Notes: a model not told the origin generated them from the letters alone. Positions 37,855 through 48,841 are shown, counted from the first letter of the stretch. The stretch is DNA of 64,000 nt from Clostridia bacterium (GCA_017466365.1 JAFTUG010000016.1:310001-374000); one strand, 5' to 3'. Translations and numbers: made by a program.

Positions 37855-38406
<552 letters not shown>

Positions 38407-38451
38407 TCTGCGCAAATTTAAAGATTTTTTTAGTTTTATTCGGAGGTTTTT

Positions 38452-40518
38452 ATGCCAAGACAGGTATCTCTTGAGATGACCAGAAACATTGGTATCATGG
38501 CTCATATTGACGCCGGCAAAACAACTACATCCGAGCGTATCTTGTTTTACACCGGTAAAACACATAAGATAGGCGAAACACACGATGGTGCCGCAACAAT
38601 GGACTGGATGGAGCAGGAGCAGGAACGTGGTATTACCATTACTTCTGCTGCTACAACCTGTTTTTGGAAGGACCACCGTGTAAACATCATCGATACTCCG
38701 GGTCACGTTGACTTCACAGTTGAAGTTGAACGTTCACTCCGAGTTCTCGATGGTTCGGTTACGGTTCTTTGTGCAAAAGGCGGCGTTGAGCCCCAGTCTG
38801 AAACCGTTTGGCGTCAGGCGGACAAGTACCGTGTTCCCAGAATGGTCTATGTTAATAAGATGGATATTACAGGCGCGAACTTCTATCGCGTTATTGATAT
38901 GATGAAGGAACGCCTTAAGTGTAATGCTGTTCCCATTCAGCTCCCCATCGGCGTTGAGTCAGATTTCAAGGGCATTATCGACCTTGTTATTATGAAGGCT
39001 TACTATTACAATGACGATAAGGGTATTGACATTACTGTTACAGATATTCCCGAAGATATGAAAGATCTCTCTGAAGAATATCGCAATGCACTTATCGAGC
39101 ATGTTGCCGAACAGGATGACGCACTCCTTGAAAAGTTCTTTGAAGGTGAAGAACTTACCGTTGAAGAAATCAAGGGCTGCATCAGAAAGGCAACAATTGC
39201 AAACACAATGGTTCCCGTTGTTTGCGGTACTTCATACCGTAACAAGGGTGTTCAGCTTCTTCTCGATGCAGTTATTGATTATATGCCTGCACCCACAGAT
39301 ATTGAAGCTATCAAGGGTATTAACCCCAAAACAGACGAAGAAGAAGAAAGACATGCATCAGATTCTGAGCCTTTCTCAGCTCTTGCATTCAAGATTGCTA
39401 CCGACCCCTTCGTTGGTAAGCTTTGCTTCTTCAGAGTTTATTCAGGTACAGTTGATACAGGCGCTTCTGTATACAACTCAACCAAGGATACAAACGAACG
39501 TATGGGCCGTATCCTTCAGATGCACTCAAATCACAGACAGGATATCGATACCTGCTATGCAGGTGATATCGCAGCCTGCGTAGGCGTTAAGCAGACAACA
39601 ACAGGCGATACTCTCTGTGATCCCAAGCATCCCATAATCCTTGAATCAATGGAATTCCCCGAGCCCGTTATCAGAGTTGCTATCGAGCCCAAGACCAAAG
39701 CAGGTCAGGAAAAGATGGGTATTGCTCTTGCAAAGCTCGCTGAAGAAGACCCCACATTCAAGTGCTTTACAGATGAAGAAACAGGCCAGACCATCATCGC
39801 AGGTATGGGTGAGCTCCACCTCGAAATCATCGTTGACAGACTTCTTCGTGAATTCAAGGTTGAAGCTAACGTTGGTAAGCCTCAGGTTGCTTACCGTGAA
39901 ACCATCACAATGCCCGCTGACACAGATACCAAGTATTCACGTCAGTCAGGCGGTAAGGGTCAGTACGGTCATGTTAAGATGAAGATTGAACCCAACCCCG
40001 AAAAGGGATACGAGTTTGTCAACAACATCGTTGGCGGTGCTATTCCCAAGGAATACTTCAACGCCATCGAAGCAGGTGTTAAGGGCGCAATGCTCTCCGG
40101 TACTCTTGCAGGTTACAACGTTGTTGATGTTAAGGTAACTCTTTACGACGGTTCATATCACGAGGTTGACTCTTCTGAAATGGCATTCAAGATTGCTGCT
40201 TCAATGGCATTCAAGGATGCAATGAAGAAGGCTGCTCCCATTCTTATGGAGCCCATTATGAAGGTTGCCGTTATCATTCCCGATGAATATATGGGCGATG
40301 TTATCGGTGATATCAACTCTCGCCGCGGTATGATTCAGGGCACTGAGACAAGAACAGGCGCTGTTCAGATCAATGCTAACATTCCGCTTTCAAATATGTT
40401 CGGTTATGCAACTGCTCTTCGTTCCAGAACACAGGGTAGAGGTCAGTATGCTATGGAACCCAGCCATTATGCTGAAGTTCCCAAGTCAATTGCCGAAAAA
40501 GTTATCAGCGAGAAATAA
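38452..40518 (+). CDS. fusA: Elongation factor G
   Basis: 688 aa, RBS CGGAGG. G domain motifs [38 protein letters not shown] and NKMD; domains II-V follow, including [14 protein letters not shown] and the domain IV loop with [10 protein letters not shown]. Translocase GTPase of translation. No promoter of its own was seen, so it is probably expressed with rpsG. Confidence 0.98.
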   Translation: MPRQVSLEMTRNIGIMAHIDAGKTTTSERILFYTGKTHKIGETHDGAATMDWMEQEQERGITITSAATTCFWKDHRVNIIDTPGHVDFTVEVERSLRVLDGSVTVLCAKGGVEPQSETVWRQADKYRVPRMVYVNKMDITGANFYRVIDMMKERLKCNAVPIQLPIGVESDFKGIIDLVIMKAYYYNDDKGIDITVTDIPEDMKDLSEEYRNALIEHVAEQDDALLEKFFEGEELTVEEIKGCIRKATIANTMVPVVCGTSYRNKGVQLLLDAVIDYMPAPTDIEAIKGINPKTDEEEERHASDSEPFSALAFKIATDPFVGKLCFFRVYSGTVDTGASVYNSTKDTNERMGRILQMHSNHRQDIDTCYAGDIAACVGVKQTTTGDTLCDPKHPIILESMEFPEPVIRVAIEPKTKAGQEKMGIALAKLAEEDPTFKCFTDEETGQTIIAGMGELHLEIIVDRLLREFKVEANVGKPQVAYRETITMPADTDTKYSRQSGGKGQYGHVKMKIEPNPEKGYEFVNNIVGGAIPKEYFNAIEAGVKGAMLSGTLAGYNVVDVKVTLYDGSYHEVDSSEMAFKIAASMAFKDAMKKAAPILMEPIMKVAVIIPDEYMGDVIGDINSRRGMIQGTETRTGAVQINANIPLSNMFGYATALRSRTQGRGQYAMEPSHYAEVPKSIAEKVISEK

Positions 40519-40545
40519 TTTATTTTGTTAAATTTCAAAAAAAGC

Positions 40546-40574
40546 TTGAAATTTAAGCGTTTACTTGTTACAAT
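40546..40574 (+). promoter_or_regulatory. SigA-type promoter of tuf
   Basis: TTGAAA (40546-40551), 17 bp, TACAAT (40569-40574). The -10 box sits within GTTAC-AAT-GTAAC (40567-40579), a small palindrome. Confidence 0.75.
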
Positions 40575-40631
40575 GTAACCATGCACGCGCATGGAAAAAT
40601 ATTTGCTTATTTAAAAGGGAGGAAAATACCA

Positions 40632-41831
40632 ATGGCAAAGGCAAAATTCGAACGTAATAAGCCCCACGTAAATATCGGTACCATCGGTCACGTTGACCAT
40701 GGTAAGACAACTCTTACTGCAGCTATCACAAAGACCCTCGCTATGAAGGGCGGCGCAGACTTCGTTGACTACGCTAATATCGATAAGGCTCCCGAAGAAA
40801 GAGAACGTGGTATCACAATCAACACAGCTCACGTTGAGTACGAGACAGAAACTCGTCACTATGCTCACGTTGACTGCCCGGGCCACGCTGACTATATTAA
40901 GAACATGATCACAGGTGCTGCACAGATGGACGGTGCTATCCTTGTTATCGCTTCAACAGACGGCCCCATGGCTCAGACTAAGGAACACCTTCTTCTTGCT
41001 CGTCAGGTTGGCGTTCCCAAGATTATCGTTTTCATGAACAAGGTTGACCAGGTTGACGATCCCGAACTCCTCGAGCTCGTTGAAATGGAAATCCGTGAAA
41101 CACTTGCTGAGTACGGCTTCGACGAAGAAGCTCCCATCATCAAGGGTTCAGCTCTCAAGGCTCTCGAATATGCAGGCGGCGACACATCAGACGCTTCAAT
41201 TGCACCCATCTGGGAACTCATGGACGCTGTTGACAGCTACATTCCCACACCCGACAGAAAGGCAGACCTTCCCTTCCTTATGCCCGTAGAAGACGTATTC
41301 ACCATCACAGGCCGTGGTACAGTTGCTACAGGTAGAGTTGAAAGAGGTCAGCTCAAGACTTCAGAAGAAGTTGAAATCGTTGGTCTTACTGACGAAAAGA
41401 GAAAGACTGTTGTTACAGGTATCGAAATGTTCCGCAAGATCCTCGACTATGCAGAGGCAGGCGACAACATCGGTGCTCTTCTCCGTGGTGTTCAGAGAAC
41501 TGAAATCGAACGCGGTCAGGTTCTTTGCAAGCCCGGTTCAATCAACCCCCACACAAAGTTCAAGGGTCAGGTTTACGTTCTTACTAAGGAAGAAGGCGGC
41601 CGTCATACTCCCTTCTTCAACAACTATCGTCCTCAGTTCTATTTCAGAACAACTGACGTTACAGGCGTAATCAGCCTTCCCGAAGGCACAGAAATGTGCA
41701 TGCCCGGCGATAACGTTGACATGGATGTTGAACTTATCACTCCCATCGCTATCGAAAAGGGTCTCCGCTTCGCTATCCGTGAAGGCGGCAGAACTGTTGG
41801 TTCAGGCGTTGTTATCGAAATCAACGAATAA
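40632..41831 (+). CDS. tuf: Elongation factor Tu
   Basis: 399 aa from ATG 40632, behind AAAAGGGAGG; it starts [20 protein letters not shown] motifs [32 protein letters not shown] and NKVD are intact, and domains II and III are complete to [16 protein letters not shown]. Delivers aminoacyl-tRNA to the ribosome. Separate promoter and a strong terminator allow high expression independent of fusA. Confidence 0.98.
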   Translation: MAKAKFERNKPHVNIGTIGHVDHGKTTLTAAITKTLAMKGGADFVDYANIDKAPEERERGITINTAHVEYETETRHYAHVDCPGHADYIKNMITGAAQMDGAILVIASTDGPMAQTKEHLLLARQVGVPKIIVFMNKVDQVDDPELLELVEMEIRETLAEYGFDEEAPIIKGSALKALEYAGGDTSDASIAPIWELMDAVDSYIPTPDRKADLPFLMPVEDVFTITGRGTVATGRVERGQLKTSEEVEIVGLTDEKRKTVVTGIEMFRKILDYAEAGDNIGALLRGVQRTEIERGQVLCKPGSINPHTKFKGQVYVLTKEEGGRHTPFFNNYRPQFYFRTTDVTGVISLPEGTEMCMPGDNVDMDVELITPIAIEKGLRFAIREGGRTVGSGVVIEINE

Positions 41832-41849
41832 TTAAAAAACTTATTTTTG

Positions 41850-41880
41850 GGAGCAGCCTTCGGGTTGCTCCTTTTTTCTT
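41850..41880 (+). terminator. Intrinsic terminator after tuf
   Basis: GGAGCAGCC-TTCG-GGTTGCTCC (9 bp, one G-U, stable UUCG loop) followed by TTTTTTCTTTTTTT. Confidence 0.95.
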
Positions 41881-41896
41881 TTTTTACGAGTAAAAC

Positions 41897-41925
41897 TTGA
41901 ATTATAAACTATCCTGCTGTATAAT
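41897..41925 (+). promoter_or_regulatory. SigA-type promoter of the zinc-ribbon membrane protein gene
   Basis: TTGAAT (41897-41902), 17 bp, TATAAT (41920-41925). Confidence 0.75.
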
Positions 41926-41950
41926 AGAATTGAAAGGGGAGGTAGAGATT

Positions 41951-42526
41951 ATGAAATGTTCTTATTGTTCAAGTGAAGTTCAGGATTCTGTTACCGTGTG
42001 TAACCAATGCGGAGCAGCTTTAAATGATACGGTTCAATCAAATTCAGCTCCAAATGATTCAATTCAGAATGTTAATTTGCCTATGAAATGGTATAAATTC
42101 CTGATATATTTCTTGATGTTTGCAAATGCCATTTTAAAACTTGCAGACGGAATTTTTTGCCTGATTGGTTTTGATGGCGGTGTTGTGTCTGAAGTGTTAT
42201 TTGAAGGCTGTATGTTTACGGGGAAATACAGAGCAATTGACATTGTTTACGGAATAGTCTGCATAGTTATGTCAGGTGTAATACTTTATGTAAGAAACAA
42301 GCTTGCAAAGTTCAAAAAGGATGCACCAAGAATATATATTTTCTATGATATAATCTCATCAGTAATTTATTTTATATACAATCTTTTGATTATGATTATC
42401 CTTGAAAATGCAGATATTTCATCGGTTATAGGTGAATTAATCGGAACAGTTGTTGGAGAATCCTTGTTTGTATATTTTAATGTTATATATTTTAAAAAGC
42501 GTAAGCATATGTTTATTAATAATTAA
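41951..42526 (+). CDS. Zinc-ribbon membrane protein (N-terminal ribbon)
   Basis: 191 aa from ATG 41951 (RBS AAAGGGGAGG). It begins with a double-zinc-ribbon-like knuckle pair MKCSYCSSEV and VCNQCGAAL, then a Ser/Asn-rich linker, then four hydrophobic segments (FLIYFLMFANAILKLADGIFCLI; IDIVYGIVCIVMSGVILYV; IYIFYDIISSVIYFIYNLLI; and a C-terminal one). Related in concept, though not clearly in sequence, to the ribbon-bearing membrane proteins at 12.4-13.7 kb, but with reversed domain order. Function unknown; monocistronic and AT-rich. Confidence 0.75.
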   Translation: MKCSYCSSEVQDSVTVCNQCGAALNDTVQSNSAPNDSIQNVNLPMKWYKFLIYFLMFANAILKLADGIFCLIGFDGGVVSEVLFEGCMFTGKYRAIDIVYGIVCIVMSGVILYVRNKLAKFKKDAPRIYIFYDIISSVIYFIYNLLIMIILENADISSVIGELIGTVVGESLFVYFNVIYFKKRKHMFINN

Positions 42527-42534
42527 AAAATTTA

Positions 42535-42564
42535 AAACCGGATGTTTTGCATCCGGTTTGTTTT
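42535..42564. terminator. Terminator between the zinc-ribbon gene and bofA
   Basis: AAACCGGATG-TTTTG-CATCCGGTTT, a 10-bp perfect stem followed by GTTTTAT; A-run on the other side makes it usable for both strands. Confidence 0.85.
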
Positions 42565-42820
42565 ATACATTAAATATTAAATTCAATATCAATGCACCAA
42601 TTACTCCCGGCAAACCGAGAATTATAAACGCGGCAATGCTGTACCAATTAACGGCTATGGTAACGCCTGTCACCATTCCCAAAAGATTAACCGCAAACAT
42701 TCCGGCAAGTCCTTGAAAAGCGGATTTAATAAAGCTCACTCCGCCTTTTTCGCTTTTTATCATCCACCACAGAACACATACTGTGCAAATTATCGCCGCG
42801 GAAATAAAAGCGAAGTTCAT
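42563..42820 (-). CDS. Pro-sigmaK processing inhibitor BofA family protein
   Basis: 85 aa, three hydrophobic segments, ending with the BofA signature region WYSIAAFIILGLPGVIGALI. In B. subtilis BofA holds the SpoIVFB protease inactive in the forespore outer membrane until sigma-K is needed. It overlaps the yaaL-like gene by one base, the same yaaL-bofA order as in Bacillus, though recR is not upstream here. Suggests a sporulating ancestry; the family also occurs in non-sporulating relatives. Confidence 0.85.
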   Translation of the reverse strand: MNFAFISAAIICTVCVLWWMIKSEKGGVSFIKSAFQGLAGMFAVNLLGMVTGVTIAVNWYSIAAFIILGLPGVIGALILNLIFNV

Positions 42821-43101
42821 CAGATAACCTCCCTGCCGAAAACAGATATTTCAGCGCATTCAAGCCCGCTCTCTTTTGCTCTTTTTAAAAGATATCTGTA
42901 AAGTGCTTTTAGAGACTGAATTTCATATATAATGGAATCAAGCAAATCCTCATTGAGTTCATTTTCAAAGCGGCTGTAAGCACTCTCTAATTTTTGTGAG
43001 GTCTCTCTGATTTGCATAACAAGGCTGTCAGGCGCAGGGGGAATAGGCTTTCTGATGACTTCATAGTAAAAAATCTTTGCATTTTTTAAATATTTTTCCA
43101 T
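42820..43101 (-). CDS. DUF2508 (YaaL-like) protein
   Basis: 93 aa soluble helical protein (SLVMQIRETSQKLESAYSRF; LLDSIIYEIQSLKALYRYLL). Length, helical make-up and the position directly upstream of bofA match YaaL/DUF2508. Function unknown. RBS AGGAGG lies on the minus strand just upstream. Confidence 0.75.
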   Translation of the reverse strand: MEKYLKNAKIFYYEVIRKPIPPAPDSLVMQIRETSQKLESAYSRFENELNEDLLDSIIYEIQSLKALYRYLLKRAKESGLECAEISVFGREVI

Positions 43102-43148
43102 ATTTTCAGTCCTCCTGTAAATATCCTATGGAAATTGTTGGACAAATA

Positions 43149-43157
43149 TGATAGAAT
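43149..43157 (+). promoter_or_regulatory. Possible extended -10 promoter of manA
   Basis: TGATAGAAT, a TGn extended -10 box 41 bp upstream of the manA start; no good -35 box is visible. Confidence 0.35.
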
Positions 43158-43197
43158 AATACAGATAATATAATTAAATTAATTCGGAGGCTTAAAA

Positions 43198-44157
43198 ATG
43201 AACTTATATCCCATAAAACTTAACCCTTATGTTTCAGAAACCATATGGGGTGGTAAAAAGCTTATTGAAGAATATAATGTTAAAACCGAGAAGAATAATG
43301 CAGCCGAGGGCTGGATGCTTTCCTGCCATGAAGCAGGCTCAAGCACGGTTGCAAACGGAGAATATGCAGGCATGTCATTTACAGAGGTTGTAAAGGAAAA
43401 TCCCGAGCTCTGCGGTAGTAACGCAAAGAATTTTGAGGATTTTCCTATTCTAATAAAATTTATCGATGCCATGGATAATCTTTCCGTGCAGGTTCACCCC
43501 ACAAAGGAATATTGCGAAAAAACCGGCAGGGGACAGAGCAAAACAGAATGCTGGTATATTATTGATGCCGAGAAAGATGCTTACCTTATTCTTGGTTTTA
43601 AGAATAAAATTACTCCCGAAGAATTCAAAGCTGCAATTGAGAATAATACCCTCACTGATTATGTAAGCAAAGTACCCGTAAAGAAGGGAGATTTCTTCTT
43701 TATTGAATCAGGAACTCTTCACGCTATCTGTAAAGGTATATTACTTGCCGAAGTACAGGAAAGCTCCAATACCACCTACCGTATTTATGACTATAACAGA
43801 GTCGGAAACGACGGAAAACCAAGGGAACTCCATGTTGAAGACGGTGCGGCGGTTACAAAGCTTGAAAAATACTCGCAGCCTGACTTTTGTAAAGGTAATA
43901 GCCTTGACACACCCGAGCGCAAGCTTCTTGCAGATTGCCCGCTTTTCAAGGTATGGAAGCTTGATGTAAACAGCGGTATAAGCGGTATTTCTGATGAAAA
44001 ATCGTTTGTTTCTCTTCTTATTATGGACGGAAACGGTACACTTGAAGTTTGCGGAGAAGCTCTTTCTCTTACAAAGGGTGACAGTATTTTTATCCCCGCC
44101 AATGCAGGTGAATATAGAATTAGTGGCAAGCTTGAAATAATTGAAACAAGAATTTAA
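43198..44157 (+). CDS. manA: Mannose-6-phosphate isomerase, class I
   Basis: 319 aa, the short Firmicutes form. Cupin zinc site: Gln98 and His100 in LSVQVHPTKEY, Glu117 in KTECWY, and His175 in IESGTLHAICKG; active-site region EVQESSNTTYRIYDYNRVG. Interconverts mannose-6-phosphate and fructose-6-phosphate. First gene of a likely operon with ABC-F, GH78, GNAT, Gfo/Idh and GNAT genes, and it could use mannose released by the GH38 mannosidase encoded downstream on the other strand. Confidence 0.94.
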   Translation: MNLYPIKLNPYVSETIWGGKKLIEEYNVKTEKNNAAEGWMLSCHEAGSSTVANGEYAGMSFTEVVKENPELCGSNAKNFEDFPILIKFIDAMDNLSVQVHPTKEYCEKTGRGQSKTECWYIIDAEKDAYLILGFKNKITPEEFKAAIENNTLTDYVSKVPVKKGDFFFIESGTLHAICKGILLAEVQESSNTTYRIYDYNRVGNDGKPRELHVEDGAAVTKLEKYSQPDFCKGNSLDTPERKLLADCPLFKVWKLDVNSGISGISDEKSFVSLLIMDGNGTLEVCGEALSLTKGDSIFIPANAGEYRISGKLEIIETRI

Positions 44158-44166
44158 GGATTTAAA

Positions 44167-46083
44167 ATGGCTATTGTAAGCATACAGAATTTAAAAGTTG
44201 ATTTTGGCGGCAAGGTGCTGTTTGAAAATGTTTCGTTTGACGTAAATCAAGGCGATTTTGTTGGACTTATCGGTGCAAACGGAACGGGAAAAACAACCCT
44301 TTTCAAGGTTATCCGAGGAGAAATTGAGCCGACCGAAGGCGGAGCCTTTATTTCTAAAACAACTAAAATAGGTTATCTTGAACAGCATGCATGCCAGGGC
44401 TCTGTAAGAACGGTTTATGATGAAGCTTTGAGTATTTTTGAGCCTCTTATGAAAATTGAGCGTGAGCTTGAAGAAATTGCCGTTTCCATTGATGCTCATA
44501 TCGGAAATACCGATGATCTGATTGAAAGGCAGAACAGACTTCACGAGCAGTTTCAGGAGCAGGAGGGTTTGACTTATAAAAGCAGAACCAGAGCTGCACT
44601 TATCGGCCTCGGTTTTTCCGAGAATGATTTTACCCTTACATGCGATAAGTTAAGCGGAGGTCAACGTTCAAAATTAAGCATGTGCAAGCTGCTTTTAAGC
44701 GGTTCCGATGTTCTTTTGCTTGATGAACCTACCAACCATCTTGATATTGCAGGCACAGAATGGCTTGAAGATTTTCTTTCAACATTCAGAGGCACGGTTA
44801 TTGTTATTTCCCATGACCGTTATTTCCTTGACAGAGTTACCAACAAAACCGTTGAACTGTCTCACGGCAGATGCCATTCTTCAAAAGGAAACTATTCCGT
44901 ATATCTTAAGCTCAAGGAAGAACGTCTTGAAAGCGAAAGACGCCAATATGAAAATCAGATTGAAGAAATAAAACGCATTGAAGGAATAATTGAGCAGCAG
45001 CGCTCATTTGCGAGAGAGCGAAATTTTATAACGGCGGAAAGTAAAAGAAAAATGCTCGAAAAAAAGAAAGCGGAGCTTGTTGTTCCCGAACCGCCGCTTT
45101 CAAAAATGAGAATGAAGTTTACTCCTGCATGTGAAACGGGAAATGACGTTCTGACCGTCAGCGGGCTTTCAAAATCCTTTGGCTCAAAGCGTCTTTTTTC
45201 GGATGCGGCTATGCAGGTGTTCAAAAATGAGCGTGTTTTCATGCTCGGCACAAACGGCTGCGGCAAAACAACTCTTTTAAGGATACTTACCCGTCAGCAA
45301 TCTGCAGATGCAGGCAGCTTTGCTTTCGGTGCAAATGTTAAAACGGGCTATTTTGACCAGAGTCTCGAGACTTTGCATGATGAAAAAACCGTTATTGATG
45401 AAATATGGGATGAACACCGTTCTTTTAATGAAACAACGGTTCGCAGCTATCTTGCTCTGTTTCTTTTCAGGGGTGACGATGTTTTCAAAAATGTCGGTAC
45501 ATTGAGCGGCGGCGAAAAAGCAAAGCTTTGCCTTTTGAAGCTTATGCTTTCGGGTTCAAACGTTTTGCTTCTCGACGAACCTACCAACCACCTCGATATC
45601 CCGTCAAGAGAAGTCCTTGAAGCAGCACTTGCTGATTTTGACGGAACAATTATCTGTATTTCGCATGACAGATATTTTATCAACAAGCTTTCCACAAAGA
45701 TTTACCGAATGACCGAAAACGGTTTTGATAAGTTTGACGGCGATTATAACGATTATGCCGAGGCTGTGCTTTCGCAGGCGAAGGAAAAGCCGAAAAAAAC
45801 AGAGACCAAGGTTAACCTGTATAAGCTTCGCAAAGAAAGAGACAGCGAGATGAATAAGCTCAAAGGAAAAATCAAGCGTCTTGAAGCTCAGATAGACCGC
45901 CTTGACGTAGAAATTTCCGAATTCAATGAAATTCTTTCTTCACCGGAAACTGCGGCAAATTATGAAAAGATAATTGAATATACAAATAAACTTGATGAAG
46001 CAACCGAAAACCAGCTTGTTCTTATGGATGAATGGGAAACCTGCAATTCCAGATTAAATGAGCTTTCGGAAATGGAGGTATAA
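44167..46083 (+). CDS. ABC-F family ATPase (ribosome-associated type)
   Basis: 638 aa with two fused ABC domains and no membrane segment: Walker A GANGTGKTTLFK and GTNGCGKTTLLR; signatures LSGGQRSKL and LSGGEKAKL; Walker B LLLDEPTNHLD in both. The interdomain linker is helical and charged (the P-site tRNA-interacting region in this family), and a C-terminal coiled coil (KLKGKIKRLEAQIDRLDVEI) resembles Uup. ABC-F proteins act on the ribosome, either relieving stalls or protecting from antibiotics; sequence alone does not say which. Confidence 0.9.
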   Translation: MAIVSIQNLKVDFGGKVLFENVSFDVNQGDFVGLIGANGTGKTTLFKVIRGEIEPTEGGAFISKTTKIGYLEQHACQGSVRTVYDEALSIFEPLMKIERELEEIAVSIDAHIGNTDDLIERQNRLHEQFQEQEGLTYKSRTRAALIGLGFSENDFTLTCDKLSGGQRSKLSMCKLLLSGSDVLLLDEPTNHLDIAGTEWLEDFLSTFRGTVIVISHDRYFLDRVTNKTVELSHGRCHSSKGNYSVYLKLKEERLESERRQYENQIEEIKRIEGIIEQQRSFARERNFITAESKRKMLEKKKAELVVPEPPLSKMRMKFTPACETGNDVLTVSGLSKSFGSKRLFSDAAMQVFKNERVFMLGTNGCGKTTLLRILTRQQSADAGSFAFGANVKTGYFDQSLETLHDEKTVIDEIWDEHRSFNETTVRSYLALFLFRGDDVFKNVGTLSGGEKAKLCLLKLMLSGSNVLLLDEPTNHLDIPSREVLEAALADFDGTIICISHDRYFINKLSTKIYRMTENGFDKFDGDYNDYAEAVLSQAKEKPKKTETKVNLYKLRKERDSEMNKLKGKIKRLEAQIDRLDVEISEFNEILSSPETAANYEKIIEYTNKLDEATENQLVLMDEWETCNSRLNELSEMEV

Positions 46084-46087
46084 TAAT

Positions 46088-48262
46088 ATGACAAGCAATG
46101 AGCTCTTTAAAGGTGCAAAATGGATTGAATGCACAGGCAGCGATGCTCCTCTTTTCAGAAAGAATTTCAATGCCGTTAAAGGCGAAAAAGCAGAAATAAT
46201 TATCTGCGGACTCGGCTTTTTCCATCTTTATATCAACGGCAGAAAGGTCAGCGAGGATTTGCTAACTCCCAATGCCTCAAACTACAGCTACAGAGACCTC
46301 GATTGGTTTGAATATCCTCTTAAGGATGATCTTTCCTACAGAATATATGCAGTAAAATATGATATTTCCGAATATATTCTTGACAGCGAAAATACTCTTG
46401 CCGTTATGCTCGGTAACGGATATTATAATCAAAATAAGCGTGATGCCGAGGGTAAGGTTGATTACGGCATGCCAAAGCTCTGCTATGTCATAGAAAAAGA
46501 AAGCGGAAACGTTATTTCCGATGAAACAACTCTTTCACGCAAGGGTTATATTCTCGATAACAACCTTTATAACGGTGAATTCCATGACTATACGCAGTAT
46601 CCCGAGGGATATGACTGCAACGGCTACGGCGGCAAAGATTTTTCCGAAAGCACGGTTATTCCTGCACCGAACAGTGATTTCCATATTCAGTTTTCACCCT
46701 CCGATAAGGTTATACGTTCACTTGAGCCGAAGCTTATAAAAGACGAGGGTAAAACCAAGCTTTATGAGGTAAGTGAAAATACAGTAGGCTATGCTGTTTT
46801 TAAATGTGCCGAAAAGGGCAAAAAAATCGTTGTCAGCTATGCCGAAGAAATATATGATGAAAGACCCTATTACGGAATAAAATTTGTTGAAAACTATCAG
46901 ACAGATACATTCATTACCGACGGAACAGACCGTGAATATATTCCCGAATTCTCATGGCACGGCTTCCGTTATTTCAGGGTTGAGGGCGATGTTGAACCGA
47001 TAAGAGTTGATGTTGTTCACTCTGATTGCCCCGTTACCTCTTCGTTTGAAAGTGATAACGAAAACCTCAACTGGCTTTATGAGGCATATATAAGAACACA
47101 GCTTTGCAATATGCATTGCGGTGTTCCCTCTGATTGTCCCCACAGAGAAAGACTCGGCTATACGGGCGACGGTCAGCTTTGCTGCGAGGCAGGCATGATG
47201 CTTCTTGACAGCCGTGAATTCTACAGAAAATGGCTCTATGATATTGCTGACTGCCAGTGCAACAAAACAGGTCATGTTCTTCATACTGCTCCCGCAATGG
47301 GCGGCGGAGGCGGTCCGGCAGGCTGGGGCGGTGCAATAGTTGAAGTTCCTTACAGATTTTATAAAATCTTTGGTGATAAGGATATTCTTGATGAATTCTT
47401 CCCCAGAATGCTTCGTTTCTTTGATTATCTTGAAAGCAGAAGTGAAAACGGACTTGTTTACCGTGAGGAAGAAAACGGATGGTGCCTTGGTGACTGGTGT
47501 ACACCTGATAAAATCAGAATTCCCGAAACATATGTTAACACCTGCCTTTATGTGAAATTTATGCAGCAGGCACTTGAAGCAGCTGAAATTCTCGGCAGAC
47601 AGGATGAAGCGGCACACCTTAACGAAAGAATAGAAAAAGTTAAAAGGGCGCTTTATGTTGCTTATTACAGCCCGCAGCAGGGAACATATTGCGGCGATAT
47701 TCAGGGCGCATCGTGCCTTGCGCTGCAGATAGGTCTCGGCAACGATAACGTAGCAAATGTAATGTATGATAAATATAAAAAGCTTGGTATGTTTGATACG
47801 GGTATTATCGCAACGGAAGCTCTTCCGAGATATCTTTTTGAAAACGGTCAGGCACAGCTTGCTTTCGACCTCCTTTCGAGCGATAAAGAAGTTTCGTTTG
47901 CATATATGAAGAATAACGGCGCAACAACCATTTGGGAAAACTGGAATGGTGCCGATTCACGCAATCATCCCATGTTCGGTGCTGTTACAAAATATCTGTT
48001 TACTTATCTTCTCGGTATTCGTCAGCCTGAAAACGGTGCTGCATATAAAGACATTGTTATTACGCCTTGCTTCGTTGATGGTATGAACAAAGCAAAGGGT
48101 CATATCACAACTGTCAGCGGCGTTGTTTCGGTTGAATATGTAAAGAACGGAAATAAGGCAACCGTTAAGGTATATGCCGACCCGAATATAAATGCTGTTT
48201 TTGCTTACGGCGGAAAGTCAACCGTATTCAGCGGAGAAGCTGTGTTTGAAGTTGAAATTTAA
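46088..48262 (+). CDS. Alpha-L-rhamnosidase, glycoside hydrolase family 78
   Basis: 724 aa from ATG 46088 (GGAGG upstream; an earlier in-frame start lies within the ABC-F gene). N-terminal beta domains with the GH78 pattern GLGFFHLYINGRKVSEDLLTPN-like strand and FSWHGFRYFRVEG; the (alpha/alpha)6 catalytic core carries the diagnostic VPSDCPHRERLGYTGD and, later, GATTIWENWNGADS; a C-terminal beta domain follows. There is no signal peptide, so it would act on imported rhamnosides. Linked to manA and an oxidoreductase. Rhamnose is the known family substrate; specificity here is untested. Confidence 0.88.
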   Translation: MTSNELFKGAKWIECTGSDAPLFRKNFNAVKGEKAEIIICGLGFFHLYINGRKVSEDLLTPNASNYSYRDLDWFEYPLKDDLSYRIYAVKYDISEYILDSENTLAVMLGNGYYNQNKRDAEGKVDYGMPKLCYVIEKESGNVISDETTLSRKGYILDNNLYNGEFHDYTQYPEGYDCNGYGGKDFSESTVIPAPNSDFHIQFSPSDKVIRSLEPKLIKDEGKTKLYEVSENTVGYAVFKCAEKGKKIVVSYAEEIYDERPYYGIKFVENYQTDTFITDGTDREYIPEFSWHGFRYFRVEGDVEPIRVDVVHSDCPVTSSFESDNENLNWLYEAYIRTQLCNMHCGVPSDCPHRERLGYTGDGQLCCEAGMMLLDSREFYRKWLYDIADCQCNKTGHVLHTAPAMGGGGGPAGWGGAIVEVPYRFYKIFGDKDILDEFFPRMLRFFDYLESRSENGLVYREEENGWCLGDWCTPDKIRIPETYVNTCLYVKFMQQALEAAEILGRQDEAAHLNERIEKVKRALYVAYYSPQQGTYCGDIQGASCLALQIGLGNDNVANVMYDKYKKLGMFDTGIIATEALPRYLFENGQAQLAFDLLSSDKEVSFAYMKNNGATTIWENWNGADSRNHPMFGAVTKYLFTYLLGIRQPENGAAYKDIVITPCFVDGMNKAKGHITTVSGVVSVEYVKNGNKATVKVYADPNINAVFAYGGKSTVFSGEAVFEVEI

Positions 48263-48274
48263 GGGAGAATAAAA

Positions 48275-48838
48275 ATGGTTGTAATCAAAAAATATGAGCC
48301 TAAATATTTTGAGGATGTCCGTCAGGTGTGCATAAATACGGGTCCGAAGGAAGCATCAACCAACCCTAATATGCGTGATTTTATCCTTTTTACCTTCTGT
48401 GACTATTATCTTGAGCAAGAGCCCGAAAATGTTTTTATTCTTGTTGATGAAGAAACAGATACTGCGCAGGGCTATGTTTTCGGCGCAAGGGATTTCAAAA
48501 CATATATAAAGAATATGAAACCCTATCTCAAAAAGGTCAAGAAAACGGGCAAGGAAAACTACCGAGATGCCATAGGTGAAATTCTCGGTCATGCGATTTA
48601 TTCTTTTAAATATCCCGCTCACCTTCATATTGATATCAATGAGCCTTTCAGAGGCAACGGCAACGGAAGCCGAATGATATCAACGCTTACCGAGCATATG
48701 AAGAAAAACAAGGGCGTGAAGTCAATTATGCTCATTGTCGGAACAAGCAATAAGAGGGGAATAAATTTCTATAACAAAAACGGATTCAAGACCGTTCGCG
48801 TTCTCAAGGGCGGCACGGTTATGGCGAAGGAGCTTTGA
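48275..48838 (+). CDS. GNAT family N-acetyltransferase
   Basis: 187 aa, RBS AAGGGAG. The acetyl-CoA binding loop is INEPFRGNGNGSRMISTLTEH (R/QxxGxG/A), preceded by the beta4 strand AHLHIDI and followed by the IMLIVGTSNKRGINFYNKNGFK region typical of GNAT motif B. It resembles O-GlcNAcase-type/sugar-linked acetyltransferases in layout, but the acceptor is unknown. Gap of 12 nt after GH78. Confidence 0.85.
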   Translation: MVVIKKYEPKYFEDVRQVCINTGPKEASTNPNMRDFILFTFCDYYLEQEPENVFILVDEETDTAQGYVFGARDFKTYIKNMKPYLKKVKKTGKENYRDAIGEILGHAIYSFKYPAHLHIDINEPFRGNGNGSRMISTLTEHMKKNKGVKSIMLIVGTSNKRGINFYNKNGFKTVRVLKGGTVMAKEL

Positions 48839-48841
48839 TTT

